Positions 46,600-56,966 of a stretch of DNA of 64,000 nucleotides are shown here, piece by piece. The stretch comes from Phalacrocorax aristotelis (lineage: Eukaryota; Chordata; Aves; Suliformes; Phalacrocoracidae), in the NCBI RefSeq assembly GCF_949628215.1, contig NC_134297.1, positions 2,852,001-2,916,000 on the forward strand. The letters run 5' to 3'. The stretch's first letter is position 1. Each line of letters starts with the position of its first letter. The position numbers and the translations under genes are program-made. The notes under the pieces are model-generated. The model ran no database searches and was not told where the DNA came from. It was given only the letters and a program-made list of their open reading frames with translations.

Positions 46600-47325
46600 A
46601 TGTCTTCCCTAAGGTACCTCAGATGTTGCCCTCAAACATGCTCACCCCATCCTAACTATCCTCTATATAATTCTGATAAAATATGGAACTCTCTTGGATC
46701 TTTCCCTATCCTCTTAGTTACCTCTGACTTGTCCCTCCAACATACTCTTTCTGTCCCACTTCAGAAACCTAAGCCTTTCCCTCAATAATGCTTACCCTGT
46801 CCATTCTGAGGTGCCTTAGATTTTCCATGAAAATTGTACGGTGGGTCCCCTCTAAATTACCTCAGCTATTCCCTCCAAAATGACACCTCTATCCCCTCTA
46901 TGTTTTCCCAGATTTTCCCACAAAACTACTCATTTTTCCCCTCTAAATTACCCCAGCTTTTCCACTCAAAATTCCACCTCTGTCCTCTCTATGCCAGAAA
47001 TGCTGCCTCTGTCTTCCGAGTTACATCAGACTTTCCCCTCAGAAATGCTCATATCCCCCCTAAATTACCCCAGACTCATCCCTCAAAAAAAGGCCATTTT
47101 GATTCATTGAAGTTACCTCAGGTTTTCTGTCAAAAACATCGCCCCTGTCTCCCCCAACTCACCTCAGCTTTTCCCTCCAAAAATTTGATTCTGTGCCCTA
47201 TAGATTACCTCAGATTCTGCACTCAATTTGTCCCCTCTCTGTTCCTTCTAAGTTACTTCAGCCTTCTCCCGTATGTATCTCATTCTGTCCCCTCAGAATT
47301 ACCTCAACTTTTCCCTCAGGAACTC
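46600..47325. repeat. Diverged ~48-bp minisatellite
   Basis: A plus-strand motif TTACCTCAGCTTTTCCCTC, then roughly AAAATGCTC...CTGTCCCCTCTAA, recurs about 13 times with a usual step of 42-56 bp. Clear TTACYTCAG starts: 46857, 47123, 47205, 47253 and 47300; variants at 46612, 46720, 46947, 47022 and 47067. Because the step is close to 48 bp, one frame stays open for 183 codons with a repeated (P/S)xKLPQxF motif. Given the divergence I regard it as non-coding. The block directly abuts a CpG island. Confidence 0.8.
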
Positions 47326-47597
47326 CACCGAAACACCCTGCTGCCCTCCGAGGCACTCCCCGCCCGGTCCTCCCTCCCTCTGTAACAGCGCAAAGCGTGC
47401 CCCGGGGAGACTCCAGGACCCGTTGAGCCCCAAAGCGCCCCCCGGCCGGCTGCCGTCCCTCCCGCGGAAGGGCGGGAAGCTCACCCAGCGCCGGTTTAAA
47501 CGCCGCGCCACCGGCGGCGGAGCCCCGGCCGGCGGGACAGCCTCGCGCCCTGCCTCGCGACGGAGGGCGGGCGGCCACTCGCACGACTGGGGCCCGA

Positions 47598-47613
47598 GGC
47601 GCCCCCTAGCGGC
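47598..47613 (-). promoter_or_regulatory. Strong CTCF-type binding motif
   Basis: The minus strand reads GCCGCTAGGGGGCGCC, very close to the vertebrate CTCF core CCASYAGRGGGCGC. The core is on the minus strand, facing the array. It lies inside the CpG island. Confidence 0.6.
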
Positions 47614-47722
47614 GCAGGAGAGCCACGCGCCCCCACCGCCCGCCCTTGCGACCGTCGGGGGCGCGCGGGGCACGCGCCGGCTGTCCTGCCCAGAGCCGCG
47701 CCGCGCGCGTAGCGCAGCTGCA

Positions 47723-47738
47723 CCCCCCCCCCCCCCCC
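47723..47738 (+). repeat. C16 homopolymer
   Basis: Sixteen consecutive C within the CpG island, followed by GCCCC. Prone to length error in sequencing. Confidence 0.95.
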
Positions 47739-50700
47739 GCCCCGGCACACGGGGTGTCCCCGCCCCGTCCCGCACCCGCTGCCATGCCTGGGTGATCCCT
47801 TCCACCTGCCCTTCCTAGCCAGGCCCTGGCGGAGGCCCTCTGTTTGCTCCAGCCAGCCCACGGCCGTCATCAGGCTCCTCCAGAGCGCTGCTTAACACAA
47901 GAGGCCCTCTCATTTCCTTTATTTATTTTTCTAAAAAACTCTAAATAAGCATTATGTGCTCTGATGTGATTTCCTCAAGTTTTCAACCGCATGCACCCAC
48001 TTAAGATGATTTTTACGTAAACATATCCATTTTAATCTTTTCCACATTTGTGCTGCTGTTTTCCCAGAACAAATGCTTTGGCCTCTGCCAGTAATAATTC
48101 TGAAGGGAATAATGCTGGTTTGCACTGGAATGCGTGGTCAGAAAGAGCTATAAAAGTTACGGAAATAAGGCTGGTTCCCTAAACATTTTTAAGCTTTTTT
48201 TTATAGGTCTCTCATCTTGCCACCTGCATGGATGTTCTCATGGTTTGCAGGAAAACCTACATTTGCCTTTAAACGATGTCCTGGGTCAGACTGCAACCCT
48301 TTGGGTAATCCCCTGGGGATCCTACCTGACTGGGCAACTACTGCAGTCATTTCAACAGATGGGGAAGACTGCCAGAGACACATGCCAGCAACCCTGAGTC
48401 AGAGGCACCAGGGCTAAGTGATATCTGCCTATAAAACTTACTCAAGACTCTCTAACACTGCAGGGCTAGCTGCTGGCCATACCCTTCAGCTTGCTCAGGT
48501 AGCTGAACAAGGGAAAGCTTTGAGCATTGAGGCAGTGTACCTTGAATACCAGGGTGGCATTGGAGTCCCCCTACTCCATCATCTCTTGATATAGCAGGTG
48601 GAAGAAAGGATTGCACAGAGGCTTTGAAGACCAGACTCACACCAGTAGGCAAAGGGCAGGCCAGGATTATATTGCAGCCTCATGGGTGAGGTGGGGAGCT
48701 ATCTAGTTACATCAGCTCCTGGGGACTTGAGACTTGTTTCTAATACTCAAGAGCCTTGATAAGAACCCCTGAGCAAGGCAAAGCAGGACCCCTATAGCTG
48801 ATTCATGATTTATCTTCTCTAGACTGTCTTGGCACTCTTATGAGTTCAAAAGCTGATGTTTATTGGAACTGGAAGCTCACATCCAGGCCTTGTGTAGCTG
48901 CTACCAGGTTGGAGTTACTGTGCCAACATGAAATGCTGAATCAGTGGAAGTTCACTCTGCTGATTCAGGTGTGTTCCAGTATTTTTGAAGGAGGAAGATT
49001 TGTCCTAGCAGTTTTATGCGAGATGGACTATTGTCTGTGCCCCTGCAGCTGACTAAGACGGAACAAACAGCTCTGCATGTGCCAGCAAATGGGACTAAAA
49101 TCTGTTTGTTCATTGGTCTGGGTAACATCGTTATTGCCAGGTCATCCAACAACACATGGATCCAGTACTAATCAATGCAAAACAGCCGTCTGCTACATCT
49201 ATACTGTAAAAAAGTACTAGAAATTTTTTTGGAAGGAAACAGCCTCAAGGCAGGGGACAGTTTTATAGCAGGTAAAATGCAGATATCTGTAGTGACACAC
49301 GCCCAGGTGTGCCAGGTCTGGCAGGGCAGCCTTCTCCCTTCAATTGTTTGTCTAGACTTTTCATGGCATTATTCTGGGCTCAGTGAGCCCCATGAGATGC
49401 CTGTGCCTACAGTCGAAAAGGCCTTTGGCCAGGCAGGCTGCCCATAAAGCTCCCAGCTCATGCTCCAGGCGAGGAAGGGGCAGAACCTGCAGCTCCAGGG
49501 CAGCCCTGGACCAGCCTCCCGTCCAGTGCTCAGAGCCCCTTATGGCTCCAGTGCTGGTCAGGAAGGGGCAGCCCCCACACCCAGGAAGGTAGACAGCTCA
49601 GCCCTCATGCACCTATTCAAGCCTCCAGGGTCAAAGCACTCAGTGATGTTATACAAGCATTTATCCCAGAATAAGCACACTGGCAATTGGCCTAAATAAA
49701 GCCAAAGAAGCTACTAACAGAGGCTTAACCACCCAAGGGGCATCTCAGTGCTGTGAAGTGCTTCCCCCAACGTCCAGATTAGATTCTGCATCATGCAGGA
49801 TCATTTATATTGCCTAGCAAAGCTAGTCCAGAGAGCAGGCCACCAGCATACCCCACAAACTCAGAGCAACTGCCCCACCCCCTGTAACCCCCCAACCTTA
49901 CCAAGCAAGGGGAAGATTTATTATCATGGTCTGTTGCTATGTTAAATTACAGGGCAGACCAGTCATCCTTTAGCAATCCCCTGGCTTTCTGCAAGGTCCC
50001 CAAAGATCTCCTGAGCTAAAAAGTAGAGACAGGAGTCTAAAAGATGTCTCAAAGCTATTCTTGAACAGTAATCATCTACTGCCTTTTTAAAGAGCCTGCA
50101 CCAAACCATCTTTTTTTTTTAACTGCAGGTCCCACATCACACAGATTAAGCTAAACCTGAAGCACCACCCCTTTGTACACCTTCCATAAGCTACCTGACT
50201 TTCCTGCTTAGGCACAGCTCCCACTGGCATTACAACATCTCCAGGATCACCCAGCCTCACTAGCCCTCCCTCAGCATTGTAACTGTTAATTCAGAGTTAG
50301 AAAAAACTTGATTAATACCCTACCCACCCTAGATACCCACTTAAGTGAAATGTGAGCTCATTTATCAGGTCTACAACCCTAGAAGATACTTTAGGAACTA
50401 TTCAGTTTCTGAAAACATATACACAACCTTCAGGCCAAATACCTTTATCTGGTTGCTTTTCTCCGAAGCTTTAGTCCTGAACATATCGAAGACCCTTCCA
50501 GTACCTATCAGCTTCCTCACACAAGACTGCAGCACAAACACAAGCTTTCACCTGCTGCTGGGAAGCTACTTATAGGGATCCCAGCTGTGGGGAGCTCATC
50601 ATTCCTGGGGTGCTGGGGGCAGGAGCCCTCACTGGCAACACCTGAGGGGCAATTAGCAGCACAGAGGTGCCACCCAGCCTGATTTAACCCTTACATTTAT

Positions 50701-51067
50701 ATAATTCTGGAGTTGAATTCTAAATAAGCCATTTTTGGCCCTTTATAGGTGAAAATACTGTAACTGTATACTATATGAGGAAGTTATTTCTATTTTCCAG
50801 TGGTCTCCTTGGTGTTTTTTAAAAATCTACTTATCAAGAAGTCCTCCTTCTCTACTCGTCCTGTGCAATGGTGGGGAAAAAGTGGAAAAAAGATTTATGC
50901 TATCTCTTTTTAGCTCTGCTTCTCAAGGTTCCATCCTTCATCTCCATGCAATTAGATCTGTACTTTTTATTGCCTTGAAACTCCTGGATACAAAGCATTG
51001 GCCAGTCTGAGTATCACAATATTCTTCTAGATTGCTAAAACTGAGCCCCTGAGATATTCAAAGCCCT

Positions 51068-51150
51068 GAAAAAAGATTATAAAACATGAGATTATAAAGT
51101 TTATAAAACAATCTTATAAACATGAGATTATTTATAAAAAAAAAAAAGAA
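51068..51150. repeat. Local AT-rich duplication
   Basis: The words ATTATAAA, CATGAGATTAT and TTTATAAA each occur twice or more within 80 bp, ending in an A11 run. It looks like a short slippage-derived tandem or inverted duplication. Confidence 0.7.
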
Positions 51151-51249
51151 GGAATTGCTATTTAAGTTCATATGCTGGCTTAGAAACCTTTTGAACAAGT
51201 ATGTTCTCTGCTTTTTATGGCAAGGATAAAGTCAACCATTTGACTTAGT

Positions 51250-51305
51250 TTACTATGTTTATTTATGTATAAACATAAACTATGTTTATTTACATAGTTC
51301 TTTAC
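51250..51305. repeat. AT-rich inverted and direct repeats
   Basis: ACTATGTTTATTTA occurs twice (about 51251 and 51280), separated by TGTATAAACATAA. TATGTTTAT and ATAAACATA form inverted arms, so a cruciform or hairpin is possible. Confidence 0.7.
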
Positions 51306-52199
51306 TATGCAAGCAATGGAGAGTGTTTGTGATGAGTCAGTCATAACATGATGTGTCATTTTACTCTTTCTACAGGATATATATTTTTTTTAATGTTGTG
51401 ATTTTTTTTTAATGTTGTGAATGTCTCTTTTGAAGAGATTCAGATTTCAGTCAAAAAGTGCATTGGGCAAAATACTCCAAAAAGCTATGTTTATGATCGT
51501 GACTACAATCTAGGCTAAGGCTAGGAAATAGTAGTGAAAATATATTCCTTAAAATACGTGTCATTGGAATCTATGCAGCTGTTACCCAGCAGAAACATGC
51601 GTGTTTCTGTGCATCTTATTCAATAAGATTCCTTTTCTTTCTTCCTATTTCTTAACTTGAAAGAAGTGCTTACAGGTATTTCCGAGGCCACACATTAGTA
51701 CACTCAAAACCTCCCTGCAGAACAAGTTATTTGCAAGCAAAGGAAATACACGAAGTTCTGTTGGTGAAAATCAGAGGCAGGGACAGAGAGATGGGCAAGA
51801 TGAGAAAGATAGGGAGAGAATTAGATGAAAAAGAGATACTGTCAGAGGAAAACATTGCTTCTATAGTCATGCATGCACATTGACACAGAGGAAGGCCCTA
51901 CTTACATACAAACACACACTTAATGAAAAGGGGATTTATTAAGCATCACAAACAATGTAATCTGCTGTTTACTACAAGAATAGTAAATAAATGGTAGGAA
52001 TCAAACCTCAGCCTCTTTTAATGCAATTCCTGTCTGTGCTGGCAGGCCAGGGCTACATTTCTGAAAATATTTTAGAAATAAATCACAAAAAGCTCCATTC
52101 AAATGAAGCAAAGCTTTGTAAATTTGAATTAATCCCGTGTGAAAGGGCCAACAAAGACTGCCCTGAAGTATCCATGTGTCCTCCTCATGCAAAGTAATG

Positions 52200-52353
52200 A
52201 CTTGACAGAGCTATCTTCTTCCTCCATTCTCCTTAATACTACGTTAATTGCTTTTGCTGTGGAGATACATGAGGGAATTTACACTGAAACCTGTTGAGTC
52301 AGAAGCAACTTTGACAAAGGGAGAGAACAAAAACAGCTCCCTGGCCTGCACAG
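52200..52353 (+). ncRNA. Candidate lncRNA upstream exon
   Basis: Ends in a consensus donor, CCTGCACAG|GTGAGTGTG (GT at 52354). The only reason to call it an exon is this donor and the well-formed terminal exon at 53483. The start is unknown; no frame looks coding. Confidence 0.25.
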
Positions 52354-52868
52354 GTGAGTGTGAGCACAGCCCCTTGCACCTTGCTGCGTGTATTTAATGG
52401 CTTTCCATGGTAAAGGTGGTCTGTGTTATTGGCTGAGGGGGTAGGTCACTCAGCATGGTTGGTCATCTTTTTCTAGTATAGTGTTTTAGGGAGCCGAGGG
52501 TGCTATGGCACTCTCAGTGATAAAGCTGCATGATACAGCTAAGTTGGTTTGTATGGAAGGATGTGGGAGAAGCAGCATGATGTTAACATCCCTGACTTGC
52601 AGCCCCTGTGTAAGCTCTGGTGAGTAGTGGGCAGACTGGTTATTCTGCTAGGAAGCACCAGAGGGTAGCATTGCCTTTTGCTGGAGTGTGATTATGGGAA
52701 CCAGTGTAGTGCTGCTGTTTTCCCTAAGGGTTGTGAGGCTTGTTGGGGTGCAGCAGGCTGGATCCTAATGTCCTGCACTGGCTTGTTCTTATATGTGAAA
52801 AGAAATGCATTGTAGAAGCAAAAAGTTCTATGTTTTGTTTATGGGCTGCAGTCGATTGGTAGAGGGTG

Positions 52869-52869
52869 G

Positions 52870-52900
<31 letters not shown>

Positions 52901-52910
52901 AAAAAAAAAA
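52869..52910. repeat. T-rich/A-rich simple tract
   Basis: A GTTTT-rich stretch passes into T12 and then A10. It could be a poly(A)-derived scar or slippage product; no adjacent retroelement is recognised. Confidence 0.8.
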
Positions 52911-53482
52911 TGATCCTTGGGTTTCAGGCCTTGTCTTCCCTGGTAGGGTAGATAGGAAGGATGAAAGTAAGCTTTATAGACTCATCTTGTCATGAGATGT
53001 ACAGCTCTATTTTGTGTATATGCTAGCAGGCCTGAGTTTCTGAGGCAGGGCTTTAGCGGAGAAGCACGGATTTCAGTGGGGAGGAGTGCTCCTAGCTGTA
53101 CAGAAAGGGGGAGTGGGAAGAAGTTAAAAGATGCTGATCTCTTAGAAGCTTACTAGATGAAATGGTTAAAAGCAATACCAGTACAACTTCTGAATGCTGT
53201 CAGTGATGTGTATAGTGTGTGTAATGGGTTCCATGAAGCTGTATGGTTGCATCAAAAGGGCAAGGCAGACTTCGGTGTGGTGTGCTGGCAGGGAGAGACT
53301 TATAGCATTGCTGGAAGGCCAGACTGGTAGTATCTCTGAACAGTGTTCAAGTCTTCCTTCTCTGTCCCAGGCTTTCCAGGGCCAGCAACATTGCTGGCAT
53401 ACCTATGTTTGCTGGCAAGGGGCTTAGAATTTGGAGTTCTCCTGGATTGCCTTTCCAGGCCTAATGTGTCCTTCTTCTGCAG

Positions 53483-53645
53483 GTATGAACCAGGCTGAGG
53501 AACGACCCTGAACCTGCCCTGGTGGCTGCAGACCTCAGAGTTGCATTGTGCTGCTTGACTGGCTATAGCTCAAGCTACCTTGACCTATAATATAATTTCC
53601 AGCCTCTTGCTGAGCACCATCAATAAATGTTCTTTGATCACTTAA
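53483..53645 (+). ncRNA. Candidate lncRNA terminal exon
   Basis: A strong acceptor (CCTTCTTCTGCAG, ending 53482) is followed by about 140 nt and AATAAA at 53622-53627, with T-rich sequence after the expected cleavage point. The layout is that of a short last exon. No reading frame of note. Spliced to the donor at 52353 it would remove a 1.13-kb intron. Confidence 0.4.
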
Positions 53646-56600
53646 ATATTTTCCTGTCCCCCATCTAGCCAAACTCTGCCTCTTTGGCACCATTTATAAC
53701 TCAGAAAAACTTCAGGCAACAGAAAAAATTGTTTCCTTGTTTGCAAAATAAAAAGAAAATAACACTTACCTGCTTGAGGGGCACAGGGACCTTGTTTGCC
53801 CTGCTTCAGCCTGGAGTGAGTTTTTATGGGCAGGTTATAAAACCCCTGCACAGCAAGCTCTGTATTATTGACAGACCTTTCAGTGTAGCTGCTTTAATAC
53901 CTCTGGTCTGACAGCAGCAACACCATACATCTCAGGGGATAGGATCGGAAGCAGATGGACATTTTTGGCTATTGGCAGGCTTGTGTATACTTCACAGGAG
54001 CCTTTGTCTTGCTAAGGAAGTGGAGACCTTTCAGTGTCTCTTGGTGGGGAAGGAGGAGGAATTCAACGTGAACAAGGCAAACCCATTCCAGTCCTGCTGA
54101 AACTACTGTTTTGCTCTGAGCCTCTGGTTGCCTGCAGCAAGGACTGCTTCTTAGTGCTGTGTGATAGTGACAGTGTCCTGCTTCAGAGGTAGCTGCATAA
54201 TTTTCTACCCACAGCAGACCTTGGGATCCTTCTGTGAATGGCATTGATGGAAAGTAGGCCAGGGCTTAACAAAGTGTTGGTCACCTGACTTCCCATGCAG
54301 TTTAATAGGATGCAATGACCTACCTTCCCCTAAGTGATGCTGGAATGTGGAAATATAGTAGCTTTCAAGGTCAGTCAGCAGTACTAGCCAGAGCTTGGGG
54401 GCCAAATCCTGCAGAGCCTGCAATGTTAGCTCAGCTCTGGGTAGTGGCAAAAGCCCAAGCAAATTCTTTTGTGGGTGGGAGAAACAGGACCTGACTTCCC
54501 CCTTGAGAGGCTCTGGAGAATCCTTTTGGTAAGGGGAGGGCTGCAGTATACCATGCTCAAGTTCTGTATTTTTCCATGAGGAAAATGGAGGGGGAACTAT
54601 GTTGGGAACAAGCAGAATCCTGGATAAGAGGTAGCTTGGACTCTAGAAGTCCCATCAAAATCTGTTTTATACTGTATGTGTACTATGGCATTGCCTTTCT
54701 GCCCTTCCAGTTTCCAGCACTATTGGAGTACCATTACTCCAATTTTAGTGGTAGGGAAGCAGAGTCCCTAACAGACCATGCTCAAGTAAGGTCATGCTGT
54801 CTTCTGCAGACCTGGGGTTGCCTTGAGTTTGCAAGATGGGGGCAGGGAGGAGATATGCAGCATCAGCCAAGTGCCTATTTGCCCCAGCTGAACTCAGTCT
54901 CAGTGGTGAATCCTGCTGGAGGATGGGGGTCTGGTACCTGGCTCAATATGGAAAGCAGAACCTTCCTCTGTGGCTGGCAACTCAGATCCCTGCTTGCTGG
55001 AAGTTGAGGAATTTACTCGAATTCCCTTGCAGGAAGCCTGCTGGTAAACTCTCTCCAAGGAGGAATTTGGGGCAGAGCCTTGGTACCTTGTTCTAGAGCT
55101 GTCACCAGGCCAGTGTCCAGCTGCCAGTGTCACAGCACTGAGGACCTGCAAACACCCTTTTATTTTCCTGTGCTCTCTGTCTGGCACATTTTCCTCTGCA
55201 GCCTTCATTCCTTCCTTATTGTAAATCCTATAGGATTTAACTTCTAGATACTCATCCTTTTGACAGTAATGGACCATTAACTAACTCGACATAAAATTGA
55301 AAGTGTAAATCCCTCTCCCTCGGGGAATTAGAAAGCAGGTTTAGGATGCAGGCCATGAAATGCAAGAGTTCATTGTAATCGCGAATGAGGCCTGATTAAC
55401 TCTGCCTGCCTGGCATCCCCAGGTCTGTGCCAGCTGATGAACAAGAAACCAGAAGCTAAGGCTAGACAGAACCATTTGTATTTGCCAGGGGAAAGCCTAT
55501 ACTCTCTGTGTTTGACCTTGTTTATCCCATTGCCAAAGTCTTCCCTGTAAGACAATGAGGGGAATCTGGGCTGCTAAGGAATTATCTCCAGAGACTGGTG
55601 CTGACTTTGACTGCAGGCTTGGTGTGTTTTCCTTTTCTGGGACAGGGTGAGAAGGGAAGACCAGGAGCTTTGCTCACGTCAGAGGTGAGGGGGAAAAGCA
55701 CAAGGTGCCTCTGCCCCAGGGGAATAGCCCAGACTGCTCCCACCAGGGAGAATAAGATGGTACAACAGCTCTGCAGGTTGGTGTGTACCAAGTCCAGTTC
55801 CCAACACTTTACCTAGAGTCTCCAGTAATGTGGCAGAGCTACGCTATATAGCTGTGGGAATGAGTTTGCTGCTGATTCTGTTCTCCAGACCTTGAGATCA
55901 GTGCCCACTGATTAAAAAAAATTAATTACCTTCATCTTGCAGGAATGACTCTACTTTCAAGGTCTCCCAGGCCCTTAATCAAGCATCTCCCTTTGAAAGA
56001 AGTTTTGATTGAATTGCAGTAAACCATCATTACAGCCAGGATGGCCAGGTCAGAGGAGGATGAGTTCAGAGACCTAACTAGGCTCTACTTATGGTGAATG
56101 GAGTGGTTCCAAACTTATCAGAAATAAGTAACTAAATCAAAAAGAAGAGGGGGAAACAGGTTGAAAAGCAGTTTAGTTATGCAAAAATATCTTAGGCAGT
56201 CTGAGTACCGCCTGGAAATTATACAGGTTACAGCAGAAAAACTAGCTGCATATATGGAGGCTACTCAGCATGGGAACACTGCAGGAGAAGGAGAGGACCT
56301 GGCCTAGATTCTCACTGGGCTGTAGATGCAGTTTTTACAAGATTTGAACGCTCAGTAGTAAGTAGTTCAAGGCTTTCTCTTCTCTGTGCTATGCTCTTTC
56401 TTCAGGCTCTGCTTTGCAACCACAGAATTAGAGGACAATTTGCTCCTCTAACACAGGATTCTCCAGTAATCACTTGATTGTAGCAGCTGGGCTTTGGGAG
56501 GCGCAATGCCAACAGGGGCCTGGCAAGGTGCTAGATGGCCATATCACCTGCCCTCACACTGCCTCCGAGGCTCCTCTGAGCCTGTGATGTGAGGGACTCT

Positions 56601-56769
56601 AGGCATGGTGCTGATGGTAGGCAGGGCTGGGTGTGGTCTGTATCACTACAACCAGTGTCATCCCTCCTGGGAAGTGAACGGCCTGGTGACAGCTGGCCAG
56701 TGGCCCCTGCACACCTCAGCCAGCCTCATCATGCATGTATGCTCTGGTGTTTCCCTCCTTTCCTTGCAG
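53646..56769. other. Intergenic DNA
   Basis: No gene is recognised. On the minus strand there is a good donor (CAAGCAG|GTAAGTG, exon end 53770) about 50 nt after a CATAAAAAC TATA-like element, which could be a start in the opposite direction. The segment 55340-55470 with TTGTAATCGCGAATGAGG has a look often seen in conserved non-coding elements, but this cannot be judged from one sequence. Confidence 0.4.
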
Positions 56770-56915
56770 CCCATGGCCATGCTCCTGCAGCCAGGCTGCG
56801 TGCTGGTGCCTGTGCCATTCATCATGCCAGCAGTGCAAGAGCAACTGGAAAAAGTGTCTGGAATTTATCACTCATGGCAGGAGCTTTTGTCTCTAATAAA
56901 AAACATTTTCCCCCT
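56770..56915 (+). ncRNA. Second candidate lncRNA terminal exon
   Basis: The acceptor TTTCCCTCCTTTCCTTGCAG ends at 56769 with a long pyrimidine tract. AATAAAAAAC follows, hexamer at 56895-56900, 125 nt into the exon, then C/T-rich DNA. There is no convincing coding frame and the matching donor is not clear. Confidence 0.32.
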
Positions 56916-56950
56916 CCTCTCTTCTAGTGCATTCCCCCTTCCCTTCTCTC

Positions 56951-56966
56951 ATTATTATTATTATTA
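56951..56966 (+). repeat. (ATT)5 microsatellite
   Basis: Five ATT units followed by AAG. Confidence 0.95.

Larger units (their letters stand above)
47330..47850. promoter_or_regulatory. Isolated CpG island, probable promoter
   Basis: A sharp change to CpG-dense DNA, with CCGCGG, GCGCGCG and many CCGCCC/GGGCGG sites, flanked on both sides by AT-rich sequence. A C16 run lies at 47723-47738. No coding gene is recognised on either side in this window. A minus-strand donor-like GCGCTGG|GTGAGC lies near 47485, so a transcript could run leftwards into the minisatellite and the array. In birds such isolated islands usually mark transcription starts. Confidence 0.6.
47851..52200. other. Intergenic DNA with simple AT repeats
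   Basis: No gene is recognised in 4.3 kb. AT-rich from about 50700. Contains a local duplication of ATTATAAA/CATGAGATTAT elements at 51068-51135, an inverted repeat at about 51255-51300, and an 18-bp direct repeat with T8 runs at about 51384-51420. Confidence 0.5.

Noticed and set aside
46834-47385. 183-codon frame across the 48-bp minisatellite
   Set aside because: The frame is explained by a repeat period divisible by three; repeats are strongly diverged and the frame runs into the CpG island.
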